In this document: positions 1 through 11,360 of the stretch, one piece after another
How positions within the stretch are numbered: the first letter of the stretch is position 1
Layout of the letters: each line of letters opens with the position of its first letter
Assembly (NCBI GenBank): GCA_039881145.1
Contig: JAYKKI010000062.1
Coordinates: 379,501-443,500, forward strand
Direction: 5' to 3'
Source of the DNA: Druceiella hillmani
Taxonomy: Eukaryota > Arthropoda > Insecta > Lepidoptera > Hepialidae
Length of the DNA stretch: 64,000 nt
Position numbers and translations under genes: made by a program
The notes under the pieces: model-generated
Seen by the model: the letters and a program-made list of their open reading frames with translations, nothing else
What the model was told of the DNA's origin: nothing
The model's database searches: none

Positions 1-2700
1 GTCCTCAATTTTAATTTTATCTGTATTTGTGACTTAATTTGAAATATGTTTTGTACTATCTAACCTTACAGAGTTTGAGTAAATAAAGTTATTGAGACGA
101 AGCATTAAGCCGAATTTAAGGGTCTAACGGGAAAAAAACGTATTGCACAAAAATCGTTTTTAATTAAAGTTTCTTAAGTGACCAACAGAGAATACTAAAT
201 GCTACCGGTGCTTGGTAAAATAAAAATTGGGGGTAAAATATGTACTCAATTTCCATATATTACTACTGTAACCATATTTACATTAACATCATTGTAATTT
301 TCTAAGATGAAGAGTCACGAAACATTTTTACTAAAATATTTAGCGCGCTCTTAGTCTTCAAAGATCAGGTCATAAAATGGCACTAAATAAAAAAACTAGC
401 ATAATCCGAACGATCAAATTTAGCTCTTGTAGTAAGTTAGACACGAAATATAAAAATCCTTTTGTCCATTTATATCTGGCAAATTATTTCTCAATTTGTT
501 CCTCCACATTTATTTGATTTAAGGCAGCTGGTCGAATATGATATAAGCTCTATTGACTGTAATAAAAAAAACTATCGTGTGCGCGTTTTTATTTCAGTTA
601 ATGTCAACTATTCGATAGATTGATACTCTATGTTATACATTATTTTTCATACTTCAATTACGTTCAATTTATTCCAGTTTTTCTGATTATAATGTAAAAT
701 TACCGACAAAAATAATAGAATTGTAACGGCACATGTCATCCAGTCTTTTTTATTATTACAATGAAAACCAACCATATACGTAAAAGCATACGTACACATA
801 TATTGTGTCGAATAAATATGATTAAATCTTGATGTCATTTAGTTAGCATAAACAGCGATCACAGAATCGCACGTTATCCTGTCTAAGTAATCCGTTTATT
901 ATATTGGCGTCTAATGAACTATCTGTCTATTTCCAGTGATATCCGAAATGAAAGTTGAAAAGTCAAAAATGTAGTTTATGTAAAACTACATTTTCGACAA
1001 AGTAAATAAAGAGTGTGTCTATTCAGTATCTTACGTCCTGTTAATAACTAAATTTTAGCGAGTAAAAGAAAAATAAGTTAGGACAAGTTATAAAGAAAAT
1101 TTGTAGCGTTCTTGCCGCATGAATTCCATTTAGGGCAAAAAGTTAGCGAAGCAATAGGCAATATATGCACATCGATGTGTAAATGTATATTCCCTTATGG
1201 AACAGCCAATATTGATTCCAAACATTAAAATAACAAAATTTTTATTTACTTCTCCTGTAATGCTCATCCAGGGCGAAGACCTGCATTAAATTTTAATATT
1301 AAAAAAAATTACGGAAATATATTATAGAATTAATTTGCATTTTCTCTAAGAAGATAAAAAATTATAAATTTGCATTTTCTTTCATTGTTCATTTATTCAG
1401 CAATAGAAATCTAATTTCATGGTTTGGAGAAGAAGTAAATATATTCGTTTTGGAGAAGTAAATATATTAACCATGATAACATCTCCGGTTGCATGTCAAT
1501 TAAATTGCCATGAAAAAAAAATATTTAAGTTTCTTTTAATAAGCACTTTTTAACATTTATTATTTCCACAGATAAATACCCATATCTGCGAGTCAACTAA
1601 ACTCCTTTTTTAGTCCTTTTCCAATATTCCTATGTTTAGCATTTTTATGTAAATCCTGTGAGGGCATGTTTAGTTTAATATATAATTTTTGGTAGAGCAA
1701 TATAACCTTTTATTTAAATATAAGTTAGAACAAACCAATAAGGTATTTAACCAATATCTACTATAAATCGCACGTCCAATTGTCTATTATGTAATATAAT
1801 ATGTTTCAGAAAATAAATAAATAAATATTGCATAGTACATAGACGTACTGCATGCCACAACTCACATCGTTCATTATTCAATGAAGACTGCATAGTCGGG
1901 ATGATTTATTTGCAACCTAATAGCTTTTATTTTTCCAAAAATAAATAGCCAGACATGACTAAACCTTAAAAAAGGAAAATTAATACAATTTTATTTACCA
2001 GAGGTTCATAATGACAATGTACCCATTCATAATGACAATTTAGTGCCAATTTTAGACGTAATTACCTTACTAAAACAAGTGAAATGAAAGCTTTTTGTAG
2101 GTCAGGCTAATATCATGGGAAAAAGTATTAAAATCCGTTAAAGTTCTTATTTAATACATAAATTAAAATTAGACCATGTGGCAAAAGAAATATTTATAAA
2201 TAAGCTGTATAAGCAGTAAATGTGTACGTAAAATATTCGGGAAAGTAATCACTGACGCGTGCTATGAATATTTCTTACTGAAGTGTCCCGGTGCCTAAGT
2301 TTAGACAAATATTTCCTTTACTGTAAGCCTTCACCGCAAGGTAACAATACGTTTTTGCAATGAACAGGATGCCGAACATGAAATATGTTAATTTGTAAAT
2401 TTGAGTGACCTTATAAAATCTAAGTTGGTTGTTTTCATTTATCTTAAAATACGTATATACAAAAAAAATTATTATTCTGATCTAGACCTATTATCAATAA
2501 TGTATGCAATGAGTCAGCAGTCAATAAAAATTATTTTATATCATAAGAAGGTTTAACTCGTTTCTTCCTTCGTTTTAACCATAACTCGATTTAACAATGT
2601 CATTTAACATTGAAAATGTGTCCTATATTGAGAAAATTTAATGAAGTAATATTGATATGACAAAAGTGTTAGGAGATACAATATATTTCAACCTCAAATG
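1..2700. other. A+T-rich desert, no gene seen
   Basis: No open frame here looks coding and no transposon protein signature was recognised on either strand. The only structure is small: a two-copy repeat of TTTGGAGAAG...TAAATATATT near 1422-1469 and a doubled TTCATAATGACAAT near 2005-2040. The 63-codon minus-strand frame at 647-838 has no recognisable domain and is treated as random. Confidence 0.6.
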
Positions 2701-2712
2701 CTATGTATTTAG

Positions 2713-3000
2713 AGACCTGTCAGGGCATATGGAGACGAGATATGGATTCTCATCAGTCATAATATCACTCAACTCTTAGTGATTCAACGGGTTCTGGAGC
2801 CTAAAAGGTCGGGAATCTCTGATATTGACCGAATACGAAGATTTCAAAATACCGAAATACGAAGGCGTACAAAATCCAATCATATCAAAAGAAAGGTGAC
2901 TGGAAGAATAAAATGGGAACTCGTATACATCGAAAATAAAAATTCTGAAAAGTGTGACTGGTCAAAAAAACATTGGCCGACCATGAGTGCATTGGTCAGC
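2713..3000 (+). pseudogene. RTE-like non-LTR retrotransposon, C-terminal relic
   Basis: One continuous frame holds the signature found after the reverse transcriptase core of RTE-like and related non-LTR elements. A PVxAYGDEIW segment (canonical PVMTYGAETW) starts at 2716, then IQRVLE (canonical TQRAME) near 2782, a DRIR...TEIRRRTK block near 2830-2870, and a degenerate KW...W block (canonical LKWxWAGHIAR) near 2910. An in-frame stop lies immediately upstream at 2710, and no catalytic core, endonuclease or 5' part is visible. It is therefore a short 5'-truncated fossil. The frame stays open to a stop at 3031, but similarity fades after about 2970. The clade name is inferred from these motifs alone. 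Confidence 0.75.
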
Positions 3001-3033
3001 TGCCATTTCCAACTAGTACACAAAGATGAGTGA

Positions 3034-5224
3034 AGCTCAAAACCAACAAAAAACGTGATCAGGAAAAAATATTCTCCAGAAAGGGGAAAATAGGATTTGA
3101 GAAAAAAAAATTATGTCTATTATAAGATTATCAAAAATTTAGTGTTTAAAATATTTTGTAATCTATGATGCTTATTTCTACTTTTTTTGCTTATATACAA
3201 TATGTGTCCTTGTTACATTATACAAAACTCACTGAAAAAATATTTAATCTAAATACTCGTTGTTTTAATATTTTTAATAGTTTTTCTGTGACATGTAATA
3301 AAATGTTAGTCCAGACTGTAAAACTGAAATCGTGTTACTAATAATGACTTTACAATTCTTATATTACTTAAATAAAACTTTTTGCACATTATTTTTGTTG
3401 ATTCAAGAAAAGAACACTGCTGCATATGATATATAGCTACAACAACAAAATATTGATAGATTATTATAGAAAAATTCGAGTAATTTATCTAATAAGTTTA
3501 ATAAGTTAGGTTCAAATATATCGTCCACACAAACAAATGTTCAAGTTACGTTCAGTTACAAATGTAAATTAATTTATAATTCCAAGTTTTTACATAAACC
3601 TTTAGTGACTTTCTGATATTTCTTTGCAACCATTTTTACTTAACATTTAGAATATGTTTAGTAATACAAGCATTGTTTATTTATTATACACCGCATCTTT
3701 CTGTGTGGTAAGAACTCGAAAAATGTTTTTCGCCTACCATTGCCCCTTCAATCTGTCAAGCCTACGAGCTATACTCGTGATCTGAGTTCTACGATCATAT
3801 AAAAAAACGTATGGTATAGATTATATGTAGCTATATCATACAATACACGAAACTCATATGTCTCTCTATCTGTAAGTATCTTCGCATACTTAAAATTCAA
3901 GTTTGGTATCAATGTGCAATTACTCAAGGGAGCAGAACAGTACTCGATTGTATTTTAAACAAGTGTCTGAAAAAATGGTCATAATATGCAATGAATAATT
4001 ACGAGTAAGGTTACTTTTGTTCCTTAATTACTGGTACTTGTTGTATTTATTGTCTAAAAAAATAAAGACATTTCAATAACCGACAACGCTGCTAGCTGAG
4101 CTGCACTTACTGATAGTCACTGATGAATGTATGTTATTGATATTTATTGTAATTTCGACTTTGTTAATATTATAAAAGGACAATTTACCTTTCTTTCAAC
4201 ATGTGTTGAACGTACTCAACTAAGATATTCTTAGGTTTGAACCTTAAAGACGATTTTCATTTTAAATTCAACAATTACTTGTCCAATGAGCAATAAATTT
4301 TCTATCGCTGGATAAAGAAACCAAATATTTAATCACGAAATTATAATAAGACTAAAGAAAACATTTTAAAATATTAATATTATTGAAGCAGAAATATTTC
4401 AAAGGAACAATTTAATTTGCAAATTAAAGAAAAATTAATCCTGTCGAATCTTTAAGCATCTGATTTTAAGCTAGTCTTTGCGATATTATGAATAAAAGGC
4501 ATACAAATCTAGGCTATTCATGTTTTTTTTTATTTTTTATGTTGGTAGACCACAGCAATATTTGAAAAAATCAAACTGTATAAAAGTATAGAAGTAAACC
4601 TAAAAATCCCTTTTATTTCTTATGATAAAATTTACCAGAAGGTAATTCGTAAGGAGTCCTTTTGAAATAAAATTCGAAATATTATTACAATATAAGTATT
4701 GCAATTTTATTTTTTTGACGCTCGAACTGCTGGATATTTTTCTGATAATAAAGAAATTTACTTTCAAAACAGTGGATTAATTCGAATGAACTGTTGTAGT
4801 CACTTGTTTAGTCTAAGGAAAAATACAAATATTTAATCTAATTGTTATGATACATAACTAACTAATACGAACCGTTAAAAAGTTTCCGTTCATCCATAAG
4901 CTCAAATAAGTGAAGCACACATCTCAATTTTATATACCTAATTAAATACTCCGTTTTCTCAAGGGTTAGTTCTCTATTTAAATTCCTTTACTTTTGACTT
5001 TCTTCCAGTCTTAATAATACATGTGTATTATACATAACTTTACCATAACGTTAGATAATCTCTATAAATTATATACACCTAACATTAATTATTACCTGAA
5101 ATATTAGAGGCTGAAAGTAACAAACAAAATAATTTCGACTTATTTTAAACTTACTTTAAACCTTTTGCATGTCACGGCGCATGCATTAGAAAATAACGAA
5201 TAAGCCACAGAATTTTGAAACCAT
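3034..5224. other. A+T-rich desert, no gene seen
   Basis: Both strands are dense in stops, with long A and T runs and no recognised protein motif or long repeat. Nothing supports a gene here. Confidence 0.6.
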
Positions 5225-5480
5225 TTTTCATAAATTATTCCCAACTTCGTTCCGGTTGATTAAATGAACAGACTTTTCCAACAAGATCGGTCCCAAAAAT
5301 AATAATTAAATTCAACCGTCCGGTCGCATTCTGCAAATTACTTTCCGTTTAATTTCCTCTAGCGTAAATAAAAAGGGCAGGCCATTAAATGTGACGATTT
5401 CGGCTAACAGAGCAATGTGCCAGACCGTGGTAACCTCAATCATGCTTCAGTTAACGCTGTCCTGCGAGTTATTTACAGCT
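5225..5480. promoter_or_regulatory. candidate conserved non-coding island
   Basis: This block has higher sequence complexity and more CpG-containing words than its surroundings (for example TTCCGGTTGATTAAATG, CCGTCCGGTCGC, GGGCAGGCCATTAAATG). It has no open frame of note and no transposon motif. Several TAAT/ATTA homeodomain-type cores sit in it. In compact arrangement this resembles arthropod conserved non-coding elements, but conservation cannot be judged from one sequence, and TAAT cores are expected by chance in such A+T-rich DNA. Confidence 0.25.
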
Positions 5481-5839
5481 TAGTTTTTATCTTTATTTTT
5501 ATGCTTTAATTTTTTACTCTTTCGTTTTTGTGACCATAAAAAAGTTATTGACGAATTTGAATTTATTTATGAACGACAATGTTGCGCAATTTTTTTCGAA
5601 TGAAACAGAAAAAAACATGGAGCTTATTTTTCCCTAGTGCATTTTTTTTTGTTATAAGTGGAGATGTCAATACATCTCTACTACTAAGTGGAAACATGGA
5701 AAGTTCTATGTGTGTATATTGTGCTTTTTCTAGTTTGTGTTTTAGCTTGATTATTATTTTAATTGTTTAATTGTAGGATTATACTGTGAAGTACAACATG
5801 GAGTACTAAATGTGGTTGTATTTTTATATATAATTTCTG

Positions 5840-5960
5840 TGGGTAGATGAACTACCAAAATCGGTCGAGTACTTTTTGAGCAAATTGCAAACTAACGCAC
5901 ATATGGACACACACACGGATGAAACAGAAAGTCTCCATTTTAAAATCAGTGAAAAAGAAA
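5840..5960 (+). repeat. dispersed non-coding repeat, member 1
   Basis: The stretch containing ATCGGTCGAGTACTTTTTG, then GCAAATTGCAAACTAAC and CGGATGAAAC, aligns with 31090-31200 in the same orientation and word order (TTGGTTCAGCAGTTTTTAAG, AAATTGCAAACTTACC, CGGATGAAAC). Such phrases are typical of non-coding parts of dispersed arthropod repeats; the parent element was not identified. Confidence 0.5.
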
Positions 5961-6408
5961 GAGACCGACGAAAAATACAACACAAGCAATAGATAACTTT
6001 ACACTCAATTACATGAATATAAAATAAAAGTACAATAATATCAGAGAGCACCAAAATATTTAGTACAAATAAAGTGGACTTGAATTCATCTATCACCAGG
6101 TCGAAGACTGTCGTTCTGAAAATTAAAACATCGTTAGAGGAAATGTACATCCTCATTTCTATGTTCCACAAAAGTTGATATTCTGTACAGTGATAAATTT
6201 ATGCTTCAACACACCAATACCTATCTGACCACTTCAGTAAAAAATGTAGGTCTGGTTATTAGTTACGAACTATTTTCGGCCATATTTCAACAATCGACAA
6301 CGTTTCTTATGACATAATTTTATGGAATATTAATGAAAAGATAAAAAAATTTTCTTAGCAATTCAAATGCACTGAGAAAACTGTCATCATGTACATATAG
6401 TAATAATT
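5961..6408. other. A+T-rich spacer, no gene seen
   Basis: A 115-codon minus-strand frame (5824-6171) crosses this spacer but is hydrophobic and low-complexity, overlaps the dispersed repeat at 5840-5960, and carries no domain. I do not regard it as a gene. Confidence 0.55.
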
Positions 6409-6657
6409 ATTTTTTTTCTTTTCCAATTTCAATCCAATAATTTATTACCTGCAGTGCTTAAGGAGATTACATAAAAAGAATTTGATTTCCATATCTATAT
6501 TCACATATCTAATTCACAGATTTATAATTAAAACATGTAAAGAGTATCGCCGGTTTGCATGCCTCATAGAAATCTTAAGAAAGATGATATAAACCTAGAT
6601 ATGTCAATTATGTATTTAACAAATATTTTTTTTTATAGTAAGCAAAAAATTAAGTTT

Positions 6658-6728
<71 letters not shown>

Positions 6729-6957
6729 CATTACTTACATTTTTTCCTTACTATAAAAAAAATATTTGTTAAAAACATAATGAATATCTAAGAGATTCTT
6801 AAGATTTCCAAGAGATTTCTACGAGGCATGCAAACCTGCGATACCCTTTACATGTTTTAATTATAAATCTGTGAATTAGATATGTGAATATAGATATGGA
6901 AATCGAATACCTTTTACGTAATCTCTTTAAGCACTGCAGGTAACAAATTATTATGAA
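6409..6957. mobile_element. foldback element with (TA)n centre
   Basis: Two long inverted arms flank a (TA)n tract. The left arm (about 6437-6660) reads ATTACCTGCAGTGCTTAAGG inward, through CATGTAAAGAGTATCGCCGG and GCATGCCTC, to an ATTTTTTTTTATAGTAAG segment. The right arm (about 6727-6952) is its reverse complement in the same order, ending GCACTGCAGGTAACAAATTA. The arms differ by scattered substitutions and small indels, so the roughly 515-bp structure would form one long imperfect hairpin. There is no open frame beyond the microsatellite. It fits a foldback element, a hairpin MITE or an inverted duplication. A diverged single arm occurs near 33122-33230. Confidence 0.75.
6659..6726. repeat. 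(TA)n microsatellite
   Basis: An almost pure TA dinucleotide tract, interrupted once by a C near its left end. It occupies the exact centre of the foldback structure, where it would form the apex of a cruciform. The open frame across it encodes only Tyr-Ile repeats and is not a gene. Confidence 0.95.
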
Positions 6958-7329
6958 GAAGACAATGACTGATTAGATCAATTAAAATTTCTAATTATTT
7001 GATTATGTAATTTCGCATTCCAATCGACTTTTTTCAAAATTCTTTAAAATATTATGCTGAAGTTAATTCGATATTTAATGTGATATCGATGTGTAATCTC
7101 ATATTGAGAGACTGCGGTCTGTATCTCTTTCTATCAACGCTAAAATAATTCGAAAGTCCTACAAAATGCTAGATGTGCTCGATTTTCATTTTGACTCTGT
7201 TTGATTTTATTTTATGATGGGTTCAGGAATACTGCGTATCTACTCTTAATTACTGTTCTTGAATTGGGTAGTATAAATCAGTACACTTTTGAATTTTCAC
7301 AGTATGCGACGAAGGTCGCATTCCTTCCT
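6958..7329. other. spacer, possible continuation of the copia relic
   Basis: Minus-strand reading of 7060-7230 gives a broken stretch with PEPIIK-like and basic words, reminiscent of the linker between integrase and reverse transcriptase in copia polyproteins. The match is too weak to include in the relic; otherwise nothing is recognised. Confidence 0.3.
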
Positions 7330-7965
7330 CACGGATTATATTTTCTTGCCTTCTCTTTTGGAAGATAAATCATGGTTAAATTGCTCGTATTGGATTTCTG
7401 TTAGTAATATAGGCAGCCATATTTATTACTTAAGCTCAATACTTTTTTTTTGAGAAATTAGCGTCGCTTTCATTTTAATTAGTATTCGATTCATTCTTTT
7501 GGATATTGCATTATTTGCAGGCGTGTTCAGGGTAGTCGTCTCGTGTATAATTCTAGATTGATTTATGAACACAGCAAAATCTTGATGTGTTGAGTCCGCT
7601 GTCTGTAGGAAGACATTAATTTCATTATATTATCGATTTTACGACATGGTTTTAAAATTTTTCATGCAATTCAAATTCTTCTGGAGCAAGAAATTAAAAA
7701 ACCTTCTTTGCACGGTGTTCTGTAAATGTCAAAAAGTGTTTCGCTCCGAAGAGCGATATAGTTTCCCTCCGATCGTATGCACTAAGTCTAGCATTTTTGA
7801 AGTCTTAGAACCTTTATATTTGAGAGACTGTCGATTTAGACTGTCTTATTTATATTTTCCACATGTATACCCGTTGTCATTCTTAGATATTTGCTCCCCT
7901 TCGGTTTTTTCTATTAATTTTCCGATATCGTTGAAATCCAGACCAATTCATAACCCACATGCTAG
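7330..7965 (-). pseudogene. Ty1/copia-type integrase relic
   Basis: Reading the minus strand from about 7960 down, the copia order of motifs is visible: a degenerate zinc-binding region with a YTCGKYK word, then MLDLVHT (canonical LDLVHTD), a FLT-to-FKTM region with frame breaks, a KIDN word corresponding to the SDNG catalytic segment, and HETTTLNTPANNAISKRMNR (canonical TPQQNGVSERMNR). The first catalytic Asp is missing (VHT is followed by Ile), and the final catalytic Glu position is Lys. Several stops and frameshifts interrupt it, and no LTRs were found nearby. It is a decayed internal fragment. A 123-codon plus-strand frame at 7646-8017 is its antisense shadow. Confidence 0.8.
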
Positions 7966-8770
7966 TACCACAGAAAAATGTCAGATTTTTCGACATCCGA
8001 TATATACACAACATTAATACATGTGTTAAATATGAATACGTTTTTGACTAAATTAACGGTAGTTACAGTTTCATTACATTTATTTATTGTGAAGCAACCC
8101 TTATTGTTATATTTTACTTGATTACCATTCTAAATGATTTGTCTAACCGACAATAATTACTTTGTTCAATCAGACGAATAAAACACAACATTTAATATAA
8201 GTTTGTTATACGGATCATTATCATTACGGACGTCAAGACTCATTTGACCAACGCCTTTGACTGAAAGGAACTTATTGTCCACCATTTTTATCATCTTGAC
8301 AGGCGACGACAACACCGTTGCTGTGTTGCAATGGCCATTCTTGCCCAGAAGACAAAAACAATTCTGTTTTGTCGTATGCGTGGAGGTTACTAAAAATCAT
8401 GCCTAGGTATATTGGTCGAAACGGTGAAAGCTGTGGCATGGTGCAATTAAATGGAACATCTCTTAATTCACTGTAAAAACAGATATAAAAAACAAAGTTT
8501 TCAATGAATGGTGAACTCTGATACTTATAGATAACTGTACTCATTTAGATGTAAAATTACCAGTATTGTACGATTCTATTTTTTCTATGTATCAATACTT
8601 GACATAAAATGTAAAACTCAGGTAAAATCAGAAATGTATCCATGTAACCATAAAGTAAGAATAGTTGTATGCCTTTAATACAAATGGTAAAATGTAAATT
8701 GTAAGATGAAATATGAGAAAGCAGAAAATATTAAATGTAAAATTAAAGTGTTATGGTTCCACCAGCGTTA
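7966..8770. other. unassigned spacer with one minus-strand open frame
   Basis: A 90-codon minus-strand frame (8272-8544) has somewhat gene-like composition, with acidic, Gln and Gly residues towards its C-terminus and a GQEW word. It has no recognised domain, no adjoining exon signal and no neighbour that would explain it. It could be an unrecognised transposon fragment or chance. Confidence 0.3.
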
Positions 8771-8835
8771 CCATAATTCGACAGTGAGCATTTTTATTTT
8801 GTCACTGCCCAATGACTCATTTACCGAGCAGTAAA

Positions 8836-8895
8836 CCATTGGATCTAGTGCGGAACTCGACGAAAGTCCAAGTTCGAATGTCGATGCTTTTTTTC
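8836..8895 (+). other. tRNA-like (SINE-head-like) remnant
   Basis: TGGATCTAGTG at 8840-8850 resembles a Pol III A box, and GTTCGAATG at 8872-8880 resembles a B box with its last C changed to G. A T-run follows from 8888, as at a Pol III terminator. The word CTCGAC-GAAAGTCC between the boxes looks like tRNA anticodon-arm flanks with about 8 nt of the loop missing. No full cloverleaf can be drawn, so this is at best a tRNA pseudogene or decayed SINE head. Confidence 0.3.
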
Positions 8896-8899
8896 TTCT

Positions 8900-10829
8900 T
8901 CAATTTTATTTTATTAAGTAATATGTCATTTTTTATTTAAAATACAAACATTTTTTGTCATATATTCGCTAAAAGTTTACTTATTAGTTATATTTTTAAT
9001 TATAAGATATGGTTTGATGGAAAAAAATGGATTTTCGTTCAAATTCCATTACATAAGTTTTTTTATGGTATTTTATTTATGTATAAATAGTACTTATTAA
9101 TAGAATTCAAATAAAACTACCTGCCTCACGTGATTGGGGTATGCTCAGAAAAAATTGGAATGATTAAGACGGATGTTTTCTTTTTAGACATTATTGATTA
9201 TGGCGCGTATTTTGTACGTAATTGCATGACTATTATAACATTTTTATAAATTTCACATTTATTATGATGTTATTTTGACCATATTTGTATAAATATTATA
9301 TTTATTGAGAAGTTTTAATTTTAATGAATTTTACTTCCTTTAATATTTCCAAATCGAAATTCCTCACTTTCACAGCATGATAAACTATATAAAGTTACCA
9401 AAATTCTCAATTCACCTTTGCTTTAAAACCGGCTTTTATTCTCTCTTGTGGTCCCTATGAACACTGATTTTTTGTATTTTGTATACCGATAAATAAAGAT
9501 AAGTAGCTATATATTTTAATACATAACTGGAAATTATTTTTAATAGTGATTTTAATACTTGCTGTTAATATAAATGTTACACATTCATGTTAAATGAATT
9601 TCGTTGTTAAAACTTCAAAATAAAACTTGCATTCTACTTGCATCAATTTTGAAAAAATGGGCTTTGAAATAATATATTTCATAAAATTTGTTGAGATGAT
9701 ATTTGATCAAATTTTTTACATATATTCAACCTATATCTACACACATATTTATTACAGTTCAACTCATTTAAGGTAATTTTAAGAGACAATATCTTTATAA
9801 TAATTATAACGACCAATAATATTTTAATAGCACCATAACATGTATCAGGTTTTTTTAAACTAAAAGATCATTTGCATATATGTTTAACTGTAGATTGCTA
9901 TTAGATCTACCAAAGTAAATTAATTGACTACTTACTTGGTGGCTATAATATTTTCTATTCATTTTGTCCCTTAAGTTGCAATAACTTATCGACCATTTAT
10001 TATGTCCATAATTTTTTCTAGCTATTTTGTCTCTGTAGTTGCAATAAAATATCGATTATTTATTTTGATACACTATTAAATATTTATTCCATTTAGTTAG
10101 TCTAGTAGTAATTATATTATATCACGATTCAATCTGTTTTCGGTAAGGATTTTTCTATTTCTTTTTCTTCTATCTCTGCCACAACTTTTACAAGCTGTTC
10201 ACCCTAAACTTTCAGACTCTTCCAAAACCGCCTTCCCTTTCAATAAATTTGCTTATCCTGCTTCTACGGCTAAATAAATAACTTTCACCGATTACCAACT
10301 TGAACTAAAACGTAAATTGAATAACCGCGAAAAACCGGAATAAAAAAAAATAAACTATAAATATCTCACTCTTGCACCCATCGGACTCCCCCTGCACAGA
10401 AATACAGGACTTATTCCTAAGATCACTCACCTTCTGACCTCTCGCAAACAAATTCTCCTTTCTTGGTCATCATCGACTCACTAATTGATTCCATTGGCTG
10501 CGTTCGTGGTGATAGTGCGGATGGCAGGGCGAATCCTCCCTATTATCTAATAAGCCTCTTCCCCTCATACATATACTCCTTCCATTCTTCCAGTAACATT
10601 CGAATTGCTGGCTATTTTATCATAAATTCCTGCCCCATATATGATTTTGGAAAAATATATTTTTCAAAAAAAACTCAAAATTCCGTCCCGCATTTTCTTC
10701 TACTCGTTCTGCATTTCTGTAGATTAATTAGCCCAAAAGGTCTATCTCATAAAAATTTACAGAGGTCGGCTCCTTTCGAGAATAATATTTCTATATTATT
10801 TAATTTAGTCTAATTTTGAACCATCTTTG
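8900..10829. other. A+T-rich spacer, more mixed composition after 10150
   Basis: 8900-10150 is featureless A+T desert. From about 10150 the sequence becomes pyrimidine-rich on the plus strand, with a 116-codon frame at 10463-10813. I could not match that frame to any family on either strand. Because recognisable retrotransposon sequence begins immediately downstream at about 10830, 10150-10830 may be further decayed transposon, but this is unproven. Confidence 0.4.
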
Positions 10830-11290
10830 GGCTTTTCCGCAGTTATAGATAGAACCTCATATTAAATGATAAAAAATATTTTGTGATTTACCTGTCGGTA
10901 TTCAATCTCTCACCAATGCTATGTTCCATCCAGCTTATATCTTAGTTTTTGAAATCTGGAATAATAATCCTCATCCTTGGACATCACAAAGATCCGAATG
11001 TAGGTTCATCCTATAGATCAATAACGTTTTCTTTGTTAAGATCTTCGAACAATTGACTAAGAATCGATTGGAGTAGTTTGCAGAATACCATTTCATTTAG
11101 TGAAATACCACAATTTCTGTTATGATTAAGAAAAACTAACAATACGATAGATAACCATACCGACATCAGACTTGCTCTCTCGTAAAAAGAGTTTCTCGTA
11201 CCTGCGTCTATAGATCTATTACTCTGCCTATGTTAATGTAAACCTTCTAGTTCGTAGGAAATTTCTTTTTGATCTTGAGATTTTAGTCAA
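10830..11290 (+). pseudogene. Jockey-like non-LTR reverse transcriptase relic (plus strand)
   Basis: In shifting frames the plus strand gives the N-terminal half of a non-LTR reverse transcriptase domain: a MIKN word, LPVGIQSLTNAMF, then EIWNN, HKDPNVGSSYRSITFSLL (canonical PGKDPxxPSSYRPISLLP), KIFEQLTKNRLE (canonical SKLFEKLLLKRL), and IPQFLL-LRK (canonical IPxHQFGFRK). Stops and frameshifts separate the pieces, and the catalytic YxDD region is absent. It is a short dead fragment abutting the oppositely oriented relic on its right. Confidence 0.75.
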
Positions 11291-11360
11291 AATGACAAAT
11301 TTCTGCCTCAATTTTTTTTGGAATTATTTACCATCCTTAGAATACTCAGGTCCCTTCCTT

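Noticed and set aside
4119..4150. CTGATGA, the canonical hammerhead core box
   Set aside because: No GAAA box with a pairable stem II follows within a suitable distance.
5579..5770. 63-codon hydrophobic plus-strand frame
   Set aside because: Phe/Ser/Leu-rich, typical of T-rich DNA; no signal or domain pattern and no partner exon.
6559..6756. Open frames through TA tracts (also at 19668-19897, 33726-33941, 46522-46767, 58704-58913)
   Set aside because: TA repeats lack stops in some frames and yield Tyr-Ile repeats; these are not proteins.
7646..8017. 123-codon plus-strand frame, the longest in the window
   Set aside because: It is antisense to the decayed copia integrase read on the minus strand and has no domain of its own.
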